From: Bettongia penicillata ogilbyi | Lineage: Eukaryota > Chordata > Mammalia > Diprotodontia > Potoroidae | NCBI GenBank assembly: GCA_023548195.1 | Contig: JAJHZJ010000579.1 | Coordinates: forward strand, 748,113 to 812,112 | DNA length: 64,000 nt | Direction of reading: 5' to 3' | Shown here: in pieces, positions 9,524-20,439 of the stretch | Numbering within the stretch: position 1 is the stretch's first letter | Layout of the letters: every line of letters starts with the position of its first letter | Program-made: the position numbers and the translations under genes | The notes under the pieces: generated by a model | Database searches by the model: none | What the model saw: the letters and a program-made list of their open reading frames with translations, nothing else | Told to the model about the DNA's origin: nothing

Positions 9524-11960
9524 GGCAGTACAGTTTCCCTTAAGATAACACTATCAGGGTTTTTCCCAGTTGTCAATGATGTATCTCACTCTTGTTCCTT
9601 TGGACCAAATATGGGCACCAGGAACCCCAAGAACTAGTCAAGATTTCTAAAACCTACCAATTTTCCCATAGTATGAATATACCACTTTCAGTATTAGGAA
9701 AATCTCACATAAATTGGAGTCATGCTTCACTCAGCCCAAGTATGGGCTTCACTGTTTTGGGCAAAACCTTTTTTGGAAAGACTTGGTTCATAGAGCTTTT
9801 TGACAGGGCATCATACAATTTCTAATATATCTGCCTCTATCTCTGCTTTTAAGAATCCTTTTAAAATCTGAAAACTAAATGGCCAATTTATGCACTTCAA
9901 AGAGAAAATGAAGTGTTTCAACAGAACCACCTCTACTTGAACTGTAACCAATGTTTCTATTTCATAGTATATCAACATACAATGTTGAGACTGCAATTAG
10001 GGAAGTTATCATAAAAATCTGACAATGTACTGAATGTTGGAGTATGCTAACATCTACAATTTAGCAGATTTCAAATGGCAACTACAGATCTGTTTGTAAT
10101 ATTTCATCAGCTTGATCATTGTAGGCAGAATTAAATAGAAAAATATGTGCAAACCCTCTTCTAGCTTTGAAATGAATATAATTACTTAAATTATAGTATG
10201 TACATAAAACTAGAAGATCATCCATATGCTTCAATGAGTAACACTTAGAAAACCATTGCAATCTACTCTTTAATGCCATTGTGGGAGAAAGTCTTACCCC
10301 TTATCCTAAATTACAAAAACAGACTGTTACTATTTTCCACAGTCCTTAAAGGTTTCCATCACCTGCTCTTTATCTTGGTGACAAAGCTTTTGTTCTAGGA
10401 AAATAGGATAACTAGTTTTTGTTTTAGTGACTGAGAGAGACGTCACTACTTGTGTTTAAGATCAGGGTCGGGGGAAAAAAAGAAAACCTTCAATCTAAGT
10501 CTCAATGATCGAAGTCTGCTAGAAAGTGTCTGGACATCTCTGTGTAATTCTCATGGTCATATTGCAGGACTAAATGAGTGTATATTCAGAATTGGATACC
10601 TTCCAAAAATCAAGCCAGGAAAATGGCCACAATTCTAGGCCACTGAGCAAAGGCTGCAGGTGTTAAAGTTCTTATGGGAGCATTTCTTATCTCTCACACT
10701 CCCCCAGAAAAATGCAGGCAGCTTCATAATAGGTAAATGCTTGTTCTGTGATTTTTACTTTCAAACCCCCACATACTGATTGACTCTTCAACCATGATAT
10801 GCAATAAGCATTCCCAACTAGAGACATATCAAAACACAGCCTGAAACTATTGTTTGCATCAGGCTCAATTCCTTGTAAAGCCTGATGACAGCCCAAGATG
10901 TAAGACAAGGAGCTTGGCGTAGTGGTGAGAGCTATCTTTGCAGTTAGAAAGACCTGGGTTATTTCCCAGCTGTGACTTGAGTTGAAATGAGTTCAAAATA
11001 AGGGCAACAAATACTATTGCTATTATTGTGGTAATAATACCTATATTTCACTCAGTTCCCTCTTGCATTGTGAGGAATGTACTCCCTTGGCTAAGGATAA
11101 AGAAGAGACTCTCCCGATGAACCTTTCAAAACAGATTTTTGTTTGGCTCAAAAAAAAAAATCACTGTTAAAGCTGATCTATGTGACCACTGACCACAGCA
11201 CATATAAAACTGTGTGGAGCACCCTCTCCTATGGGGCTCTTTTCCTGTTCTAGAAGTGTAAGGCAACTCAACACAAAGCCCTATTCCACTTCATCACCCT
11301 GTGACATATGCAGATGACTACTTTCTCTAACTCTGTTCCAGTCAATAGTTAAACATTTATTAAGCACAGATATGAGGCACTGTGTTTAGCTGTGAGGATA
11401 TATAGAAAGGTAAAAACTATCCCTGCTCTCAGAAACTCATACTCTAATTGGAGAGACAATTCATAATAAGTACATACAAGATACTAGAGAAGAAAATGGC
11501 AAATCACTCTAGTCATCTTGGACAAGAAAAATCCAAATGGAGTCACAAAGAGTCAGAAATGACTGAAAATGACTAAGCAACCATAACATACAAGATACAT
11601 TCAAAGTAGATGGAAAATAATCTTAGAGGCCATCATGACAGCATTGTTACATTTTCAATGTGAACATCTGCACCTTGTAAGTGGTCAAGTGCTACAAACC
11701 ATGGTTTGATTTATTATTTTACTGATTATCTAGTTATGAGAAAGTGAAGGAAAAATGTGGTGCCTTTTGGAGATCCAGCTGTTAAACATTTAATAACTCA
11801 ACTCTCGTCAAAGAAGGCTTTAATACAGAAATTCTTAACCTTTTTTTGTGTCAATGATCCCTTTGGCAGTCTGGTGGAGCCTATAGACCATCTTTCAGAA
11901 TATTTTTTTAAATACATAAAACTAAATGCAATTACAAAGGAAGTTATATGCAATTCAGTT
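9524..11960. other. Intergenic or distal USH2A 3' UTR, mostly unassigned
   Basis: Low-copy-looking AT-rich sequence. It holds a truncated tRNA-SINE head near 10910-10980 (GAGCTTGGCGTAGTGGTGAG), a short run of A at about 11150, and an L2-like piece at about 11336-11460 (AAACATTTATTAAGCAC). Small ORFs here show no coding features. Confidence 0.5.
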
Positions 11961-11964
11961 CAAT

Positions 11965-13170
11965 AAACACTAAGTGCCCATGTGACAGGCACTGTGCTAA
12001 GTGCCTGGGACACAAATTTTAAAAAGAAACAGTCCCTGCCCTTGAGGTTGTTGTGTGTTTGTCCTCCATTTTCGAAGAGGACCATGACATCGGAGAAATG
12101 ATGACATGACTTGCACTTGACTTTGTTTTGAGTGAGGGAGGGCTGTGCAAGGTCACCGGCCTCACTTTCTCCTCCTGAGCCATCTGGATTTAGTGACCAG
12201 ATATTCATCAGGTTGACTGGAGATGGTCCAAGAAGCACCTTGAGGTGGCTTACAAGCTAATTGGAAGAAAATAACACAAAAAAGGAAGCTGCAAAGGAGG
12301 TGGAGAGGAGGCTACCAGGGAGCACCTGGTCAGGAGGGCATGATGTTCCATGGAATCAAAGCCAAACAGAGGTGCTGATGGAAAATGGAATTACCTGAAA
12401 AGTTGTGATCCCTCAGTAAACAAAGGTTTTTGGGAGTTTAATGCTCCACCCCTCCAGTCCTTCAATCAGAAAGGGATGATCTGAGGTGTTGTCAAAACTT
12501 GAGTCAATCTGCATGGAGGTGAGATTTCAGGCAATCAGCTAAGGGGGGGGGCGCAAATGATACTCCCTGGAGTTGAAGCCAAGCAGAGCTGCTGAAGGAA
12601 AATAGAGTTAAAATATTGCTTTTAAATATTAGAACACAGATACTTAAATACTTCTAAACAAAGATCATAGACCCCAGGTGAAGAACTCTACTCTAGTTTG
12701 GAAGACTACAGAAGACCTCCTGCAGAAGGTGGTATCGGAGCTGAGTCTTGAAGAAAGCCACAGAGTCTTAAGAATGAGTGAAAAGAAAGGCATGGAAGAG
12801 AAGCATGGAGAGTAACAAGAGCAAAAGCATGGAGACATGAAGGGGAATGTTCTATGTGAGAAATGAGTATGCCAGTCTAGCTGGGTCCTTAAGTGTGTGA
12901 GGTATAAAAAGACTAGAAAGTTAGGGGCCAGGTAGTGGAGAATTAGAGTGGGAAAGAAACTGAAGCTGGGAAATTACTGCAGATAGTCTAGGTGAGGGGT
13001 GATAAAAGCTTAAGCCAGTATGGCAGTTGTGTGAGTGGTGAGGAGACGATATGAGAAATGTTGTGAAGGCAGAAATAACAGGATTTGGCACCTGATCAGC
13101 TATTATGGGGCAAGCATGAAGAAGCCATGGATGACACCAAGGTTGTAAGCCTGGGGAACAGGGGGGTTTT
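11965..13170 (-). repeat. L2 LINE, interrupted by a SINE
   Basis: On the + strand it runs GGCACTGTGCTAAGTGCCTGG, AACAGTCCCTGCCCTTGAGG, then after the SINE CTTACAAGCTAATTGG, GAGGAGGCTACCAG, AAGAAAGCCACAGAG, ATGGATGACACCAAGGTTG. This is the reverse complement of L2 (CR1-group) 3' sequence. The part 12340-12640 contains an internal ~50-bp direct repeat spaced about 220 bp. Confidence 0.65.
12049..12237 (+). repeat. Truncated WSINE1-like SINE with 9-bp target duplication
   Basis: It begins near GTGTTTGTCCTCCATTTTCG, then GAAGAGGACCATGACATCGG, TTGAGTGAGGGAGGGCTG and GACCAGATATTCATCAGG, and ends before the tRNA-related half. Flanked by CCTTGAGGT at 12040-12048 and 12238-12246, the duplicated target in the L2. 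The same family is present at 17411-18274 on the - strand. Confidence 0.85.
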
Positions 13171-13189
13171 GTGGTATCTTTTACTTTTT

Positions 13190-13433
13190 ATGCAGCTAGA
13201 AGGCACATTGGATAGAGTACTAGACCTGGAGTCAGGAAGACTCAAGTTCAAATTTGTCTTCAGAAACTAGTTAGACCCTGGGTAAGTTACTTGTCTACCT
13301 CAGTTTGCCCAACTGTAAAATGGGTATAATAGCATCTCCCAGCGTTGTTGTGAAGATCACATGGGATATCTGTAAAGTATTTGGCATAATGCCTAGAATA
13401 TAGTGGGTATGTAATAAATGCTAGTTCCTTTTC
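13190..13433 (+). repeat. tRNA-derived marsupial CORE-SINE (MON1/MAR1-like)
   Basis: GCAGCTAGAAGGCACATTGG, CTGGAGTCAGGAAGACTC, AAGTTCAAATTTG, CTCAGTTTGCCCAACTG, then the CORE tail TCCCAGCGTTGTTGTGAAG and GCCTAGAATATAGTGGG. Confidence 0.85.
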
Positions 13434-13774
13434 CCCTCTTCTAGTCTCAAAGTACCTTAAAAATACTAAGTTCTATAATTTATAGGATGAGGTATATGAA
13501 ATAACTTGTATTTTTTTCACAAACTTCAATAAAGTTGATTAAATAAAATGGATTGATATGAATGGTTATCATAGTTCTCAGTATCAATGGAAAATTTTAC
13601 CTTCTTTGAATACAACTTCATTATTACTATATTGCTTACATCATATATACAAATGGAACTATATGACTTGATTTCAGACCATCCTGATTTTAAGCTGGTC
13701 TTTCTGCTATGCCACAATCCCCTATATAGCATATGAATTATTAGAAGTTTCTTTTCTTTCTGAAGATAGGTATC

Positions 13775-14055
13775 GCTTATTTCATCTGGTTTGAGAGTTC
13801 AGACCTGACCTCACTGCCTAACAGCATGGAAGTCTTGATCTGCTCTGTTTCCTACCTAATCTGCTCTGTCCTTACTTTGGTACCTTGAAGGGTCTCTACT
13901 CTTGGAAACTCACCATATAGGTAGGTACTGGACCAAAGTGAAGACAACAATCACCTTTACTCTCACTGTAGCTCAAAATTCCCAAACTCAAGCAATCACC
14001 ACTCTCAGCATTCCCGGTGGTAAGGACCATTAGGTATGTACTATCATTCCTGGCT
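13775..14055 (-). pseudogene. Second near-full-length 7SL (SRP) RNA retropseudogene
   Basis: On the - strand it matches 7SL from the 5' end (AGCCAGGAATGATAGTACAT, AATGCTGAG, GATTGCTTGAGTTTGGGAAT, TTTGAGCTACAGTG). The match continues through ATATGGTGA, GGTAGGAAACAGAGCAGATC and AAGACTTCCATGCTG to TGAGGTCAGGTCTGAAC. The S-domain block GGAAACAGAGCAGATCAAGA is especially close to 7SL. It lies in the USH2A-KCTD3 spacer and has no sign of being an intact gene. Confidence 0.82.
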
Positions 14056-17000
14056 AAACATTTATTTCCAGTACAAAGATGGCATAATGAAAAACAAGAT
14101 ATTCTACTAATAGTCTGATTAAAAAAAACCCTAGATTTAAATTGTGCAATGTTGCCAACAAATATGGAAATAATTTGTTATCTTCATTTACAAATGATTT
14201 CTTTAATAAATAGTAGGACAGTCCATTAAAAATGTGTCAAAATGCAATATGGAATGACAAAGGGTACTATCTACCAACCGTGCAAAAAGAAGGTTGTCCT
14301 GGCCTCAGTTTATGTATAGGATGGCATAATAACTCAGTAGATCAGTTTATTTTACTTTCTTAAATAGTAACAAATTGACACCACACAGAAATACAGAAAA
14401 GAGGCATGTTGTTTGTTAACACTTAAAACATTTTGCTCAGTTTTGAATCACAGCTCCATTATCTTCAAAAATCAGAAAAACAGAAATGCTTTTGTTCAAA
14501 ATAGATGTTAACCTAACAGAATGAGGATAGACCTCAGATGCACTTCTCTTACCTACTGAGGAAATGACTTTTAATTGATTTGAGGAATTCTTTCCTTTAT
14601 ACCATCTAATTAGCTCCTGTTCCTTCAAAGTAAAACACTACCCTCTTCATCTAGTGGAAATTTAATTACACAATTTTGAGTGGATACTATGTGATGTTCA
14701 AGGTCTAAAATTTGTGATTTTTATCCTTTCATACAAACTTTGAAATAAGTGTAAAAATGATGAAAAGTACAGAAAAATTCCATTACATTCATACACCACA
14801 GTTTATTTAGCCCTTCTCCAGTCAATAAGTAGGCAAATATTTTGTTTACAATTCTTTGCTATCACAAAAAGGCTGCCTATAAATATTTTGGTGAACACAA
14901 GGACTTTCTTCTTAATAGCTTTCTTCAAGTAATGGTATCCTTGAGTCAAATGGCATGGACATTTTAGTCACTTTACTATAAAATTCTAAATTACTTTCCA
15001 AATTAGTTGTGCCATTTCAAAGCTCCACCAGCAATGCATGTGTGCTTATCATCCAAACAATTCCTCCAACATTAATTATTGACATTTTTTCATTATTGTC
15101 AATTTACAAAGTGTGAAGTGAAATCTCAGGGCAAATATGATGTGTTTATTTTAACTGGAATATTTTCATGTGGTTGTGAATATTTTGCAGTATATATGAG
15201 AACTGTTTTCTGCTATATCTAACCCTTATCAGGGAAATTTGATCCATAAATTATTTTTTTTCCACTTGACTTCTTTTCTTATCCTAAGTGCATTAATTTT
15301 GTCTGTGCAAAATCTTTTCCTCTTTCATTTAATTAAAGTTAACTATTTCATCTTTTACTATTACCTTGGTGGTTTGGTTTGGTTTGAGGTTAACATCCCC
15401 TACCCATTGCTGTGAGAGGTTATATGTTTTTCTTCTACTTTAATAGTAAAAGCTTTAAAATTAAGGTCAGACATCCATGTATACATTGTAGAATATAATG
15501 CAAAGAGTTGGCCTAAGCCTAATTTCTGCCAAACTGCATTCATTTTCCAGTTTTTTTTAATCACAGAGTCATTTCCTAAGCAATTGTTTTTTTTTCTCTG
15601 CGTAATGAACACTAGGTTTATTGAGTTCTATTGTTTCTGATTCTCCTTTACTCCACTGATCTATCTTGTTAATTTTCAACAAACATGAAGGTTTTTGATG
15701 TCTGCTGCTTTATAATAAGAGTTGAAGTTCTGGATGTGCTTACTTCTTTTTATCATTTCTCCTGTTGTTCTACATTTTTTTTCCCAAATGAGTTTTATTA
15801 TTTTATCAAGTTCTGTAAAATATCCCTCTGGTAATCTGAATGGGATAGCATAGAAAGTATAAATTATATTTGGCAATATTACCATTTTCATTATATTAAT
15901 ATGGCCCAGTCAGAACATTAAACAGTACTCCAGCTATTTAAGTTATTTCATTAAGGAGCATTTTAAAATTGAATCTGTACAAGTCTTTTGTGTGCTTTTA
16001 TACATGGACCTCTCCAGATATTTTATGCATTTTTGTAGTTATTTCAAATAAGATTTCCCTTTCTATTATTACTTCAATTTTGTTACTGTTATAGGGTAAA
16101 AATGCAGTTAATTTTTTGAGGGCTCATTTTGTAGCCTACAGTGTTACTTTAGGTATTGTCTCAATTAGTATCTTTCCTTATTCTCTGGGATTTTTCATTG
16201 TCTCACCAGCAGATACAAGTAGCTTTATATACTCTTTACCTATCCCTATCTTTATATTTTTCTTTCTCACTTATTACTATTGCAAGCATATTCAAAATTA
16301 TGTCAAATAATATTGTGTAGAGGACATCCTTGTTTTCTATCTGTATTCATTGGACAGGTTTTTAGTATATCCTCATCACATGATGCTTGTTTTTGGTTTT
16401 GGATACATGCTTTTAATACAAAAGGGTCTTTCCATCCTTATACTTTGTAGGGTTTCTAGCATAAATGTGTGCTGTATTTTGTCAGAGGCTTGTTTTTCTG
16501 CATCTGTTAGGATAATCATGTGGCTTGGGGATGTTTTTGTATGATTAATTCAACTGATTACTTTCCTAATGGTGAACAATCACTGCATACCTGGTATAAA
16601 TCAAAATTGGTCATAATGAATGCTTTCTTGGATAAAATGTTATTATTTGACAGGACTTTTGTCTAAAATTTTTGAACTGATATTATGTGTTCCATCCTTT
16701 CCTGGCTTATGTATTATGACTACATTTGTTTCATAAAAGGATTAGAATAGTTTCTTAATTTATGAGAATTTGTGCAGTATGGGCACTGATTTTGAAAAGT
16801 TTGATAGAGTTCTCCCATGAATACATTTGGATCAGGAGGGTTTCCTCCCCCTTTGTCTTTTGAAAATTCCTTTAGAGTTAGGTTCTATTTCTGTTTCTGA
16901 GACTGGGTTATTTACGATGTGTTCTTCTCATAGTTTGGATATTTCATATATTTTTAAAGTATTCCTCTACTTCTTTCCTATTCTCAAATTTAATACATAA

Positions 17001-17410
17001 CTATGCCTAACAGATTCTGAGTATTTTTTCTTCTGATTTGCTATAACTTCACTTTCCTTATTTGCTATTTTATTGAGATGACTTTCCATCTTTCTAATCA
17101 GATCAGCTAAATGTCTGTCAACTTTATCAGTCTTTTCAAAGAACCAACTTTTAGTTTTATCTGTCATATTTTTGTTTTTACTATTTCTTCTCTTTTATTA
17201 ACTTATCTTTTGTTCTGATTTTAGTTTCATCTATTGGCTTTCTAATTTTTTCTTTAATGCATGTTCAGTTCATTAATCCTTTTTCTATTTTATTACTCTA
17301 TGTTTATAGGGAATAAGTTTTTTTCCTGGAGGACTGTATTAGCTACATCCCAGCAATGCTGGTGCATTATTTCATCATTATCATTTCCTTTCACCAAATA
17401 TTGTTCCTAT

Positions 17411-18274
17411 TGGGGCAGCTACGTGGTGCAGTGGATAGTGCAGGAGTCAGGAGGATCTGAGTTCAAATATCGCCTCAGACACTTGACACTCACTGTGTTA
17501 CCGTGGGCAAGTCACTTAACCCCTATTGCCTTATCCTGGGTCATCTCCAGTCATCCTGATGAATATCTGGTCACTGGATTTGATGGGGTTCAGACTCTGG
17601 GAACTTCCTTCAGCTCCCCTGGAATCTCCTCACTCAACCTGGCTTTTCAAACTCAAATCTGTGGCCATTGTTTGTAACTTCTTGATTACCCCACCTGCTT
17701 CCCATCTAGGCGCCCCCTAATCTGATATCTCTTGACTGCCTCCAGCTGTTTCCAGTCTTTGATTCTCCTGGGATTCCCTTTTAAAATTTCTTCTCAGGAC
17801 CCTCCCTAGTGCCCTTTCACCATCTCTCTAGACTACCAGACCTCCTCCCCACCCCAACACACACACCAATCCCTCCTATAGTCTTTTCTGTATTTAAGTT
17901 CCATCTCGCTCCATGAAGGCTCTCAGATGCAATCCAGCTCAGACTCTAGCTGAGATTCTATCTGACCCGCTTGTGCATACAAGCATCACAAATGTTTAGG
18001 CTCCTTAAGAGGCAACCCAATTTGGAGAATCTTTAATAAACTTTATTTTCTTTGGCTTTAAGAAGGCTTGCGTCAAATTCATTCGAGCATGATCCGGACT
18101 GTCGGTTATTTTGGGGTCCCCGAGCACCCCTCAACCTCGTCAGATTCAGATGGCTCTGGAGAAGTGAGGCTGGTGACCTGCACAGCCCTCTCTCACTCAA
18201 AACAAAGTGAAATGCAAGTCATGTTATCATTTCTCTGATGGCATAGTCTTCTTCGGCAACGAAGGACAAACACA
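17411..18274 (-). repeat. WSINE1-like SINE, itself interrupted by a solo LTR
   Basis: Read on the - strand: GTTTGTCCTTCGTTGCCGAA, GAGAGAGGGCTGTGCAGG, GAGCCATCTGAATC, then (after the LTR) CAGTGACCAGATATTCATC, GTTAAGTGACTTGCCC, and ending CCACGTAGCTGCCCC, the reverse of a tRNA-type head. A 9-bp target duplication TGTTCCTAT flanks it at 17402-17410 and 18275-18283. Without the LTR and duplicated 4 bp the SINE is about 298 bp. Two ORFs here arise by chance. Confidence 0.88.
17581..18142 (+). mobile_element. Solo LTR of a class I-type endogenous retrovirus
   Basis: A 562-bp block begins TGATGGGG and ends CCTCGTCA (TG...CA). It is flanked by a 4-bp duplication GATT (17577-17580 and 18143-18146) that splits the SINE exactly. 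A TATA-like TATTTAA lies at 17891, AATAAA at 18035-18040, and a U5-like CG-containing end follows. The 4-bp duplication and TG/CA ends fit gammaretrovirus-like (ERV1) LTRs. No internal viral genes are present; it is a recombined solo LTR. Strand is set by the TATA and AATAAA order. Confidence 0.82.
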
Positions 18275-18719
18275 TGTTCCTATAATATGTCTACAACCCA
18301 CTCATTATTTAAGATTTTATTAATTCTCCATTTAGATGTCATTTGTAATTACTAATTTTAATAATCTGTTGATATATTTATCACTTTTGCCTTTTAATGT
18401 TTTTGTACCCTAATACAAGACCTAATTTTTGCAAAAGTACCATGTGGCACTGAGAAATATATTCTTTCACGTTTCATTTAGAGGACAGTCTAAGTCTTTA
18501 AATTCTAGCTTCTCTAATATCTTGTTCAGGTCTGTATTTTTGATTTTATTAGATGTATACAAAACTTAGCATGAATCTTCTGCCACTATTGTATTACTAA
18601 GTATTCTTATTGCTCAGATGTTTACCAATTGAATACAAAAACTGGAACATTTAAATCTGATAGTTATTACTTTGTAGTCTCTTGTTCCTTTTAGCATAGT
18701 GTCCTTGTTAATCTATTCT

Positions 18720-18746
18720 GTTTTTTTTTTTTTTGTTTTTTTTTAA
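18720..18746 (+). repeat. T-rich low-complexity tract
   Basis: About 25 bases nearly all T, broken by one G, within the L1 remnant (A-rich on the L1 sense strand). Confidence 0.8.
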
Positions 18747-19179
18747 TGTTTTTGCTTTGCCTGATAGTGTAACTGTGACTCCTGTTTTTCTGGATTCATT
18801 TGATGCATAACTTTTTTCCATAACTTCATTTTTATTTTGTATATGTCTCTTTTTAAAGTAGATTTAAGTATTCTTTTCTTACCAAATTTGTTATTTTTTC
18901 ATTTTACTGATACTCTACTCATCTGAATGTGTGAGAGTTAAGACTATATCTTCTTTCATTTGTCCCTATATTTTTTTTTCAAGTTATGGTATTTTCTATT
19001 CCATTGTAAACAAGGTACTCAAGGCATTGATGCCTTCTAGCACTATCTTTTCATTCACCTGTCTCAGAAAATGAAATCTTTCTCCTTATCAAAGCTAACT
19101 CCTATAATTACTTAGGTAATCCCATCCCGCCCATCTCTTGTAGCAAATTTCCCCACTATCCCCATTATTTCCTCCAGGT

Positions 19180-20436
19180 ATTTTCAATCTCATTCCCTAT
19201 GGCTTACAAACTGATGTATGTATCCCTCATCCTGAAAAAAAAATTTCACTTGATCTTTCCATTCCCACTGTCATTCTGTATTTTATTCTGCTCTTTGTGG
19301 CTAAACTGTTCAAAAAGGCCATGTACAGTACCTCCACTTTCTCTCCTCCTACTCTCTCCTTAACCCCCTAACCACCCAGATTCTGACCTTATTTTGCTGA
19401 AACTGCTAATAATCTTTTATTTGCCAAATACAGTACCCTGCTCCTCATTGTCAGTGATCTCTCTTCAGCTTTCACACTGTTGATAACTTTCTGTACCCTG
19501 ATACTCCCTTCTTTTTAGGGTTTCAGGGTACCACTCACACCTGATTTTTCCTTCTCTTCCCATCCAGGTGCCCTCTGGCCACAAAAGTGTCCAATCTCCA
19601 TTTTCTCACATTTTCTCCAATCTCACATTTTTAACTACCTTTCTGATTATCTTGAACTGGATGTCCAGTAGACATCTTAAACAAAACATGTCCAAAATAG
19701 AGCTTATTAGCTTTCCCCCTAAACTACCCCACCTCCCCAGTTCCTCAGAATCACAACCTAAAAGTTATTCTTGCCTCATGTTTTCTTACCTTCCATATCC
19801 AATCTGGTGCCAAGTCCTGTCAATTTCACCATTGCAACATCTCTCAAATGTTCACCTCTCCTCTGACACAGTATCCATTCCAGTATAGGCCTCCATAACC
19901 TCACGACTGGACTACACTACTGCAATAAAATGCTGGTGGGTCCACCTGCTTCAAGTCTCTCCCCACTCCAATCCATCTTCTATTCATGTGACACTCACCC
20001 TACATTCAATTTCCAGTGGTTCCCTAGTAATCTTCAGGATTAGATACGAAATAATTTGGCACTCAAAACCCTTTTCATATCCTTCTTTTCATTTTTTTCC
20101 AATCTTCTAATACATTAATGCATACCACATACTCTTTGATCTAAAAACACTGGCCTCCTGACAGGACACTCCATCTCTCAGCTTCAGGCGTTTTCTCTGG
20201 ATGTTTCCAAAGTCAGTGACATTCTCCCTGTGCCCTGCCTAATGACTTCCTCAGCTTCCTTTAAGTCCTACCTCAAAACTAATCTTTTATTTTAAGCTTC
20301 TTAATTCTAGTGTCTTAATTACTTCTTCATTCTGTGAATAGCTTGTTTGTATCTATTTGTTTACATGTTGCCTCCCTATAATTTAGCACAGTGTCTGGTA
20401 CTTAGTAGGGTTAAAAATGTTTATTGACTGAATACT
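19180..20436 (+). repeat. L2 LINE, 3' half including reverse-transcriptase remnant
   Basis: The reading frame at 19568-19888 contains LNWMSSRHLKQNMSKIELIS, a recognisable L2/CR1-group reverse-transcriptase segment. Downstream blocks (CTCCATAACCTCACGACTGG, CTCCCCACTCCAATCCATC, TTCCTTTAAGTCCTACC, TTTAGCACAGTGTCTGG) run to the 3' tip ATGTTTATTGACTGA. Many frame breaks; inactive. Confidence 0.75.
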
Positions 20437-20439
20437 CTC

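Larger units (their letters stand above)
14755..18990 (-). mobile_element. L1 LINE, ORF2 remnant, broken by a nested SINE and LTR
   Basis: Reverse-strand L1 ORF2. A decayed reading frame at 15676-15891 (MKMVILPNIIYTFYAIPFRL, FTELDKIIKLIWEKK, YYKAADIKNLH) and one at 16967-17167 (KSWFFEKTDKVDRHLADLIRK) are recognisable segments of L1 ORF2. The left end resembles the L1 at 33560-34690. The copy is full of stops and frameshifts, so it is a fossil. Its body is split at 17411-18274 by a SINE. Whether 20440-22900 is the same element's 5' part is uncertain because an L2 lies between. Confidence 0.75.

Noticed and set aside
17261..17720. ORFs of 138 and 64 residues
   Set aside because: They run through L1, SINE and LTR sequence, so the peptide is a chimera of repeats.
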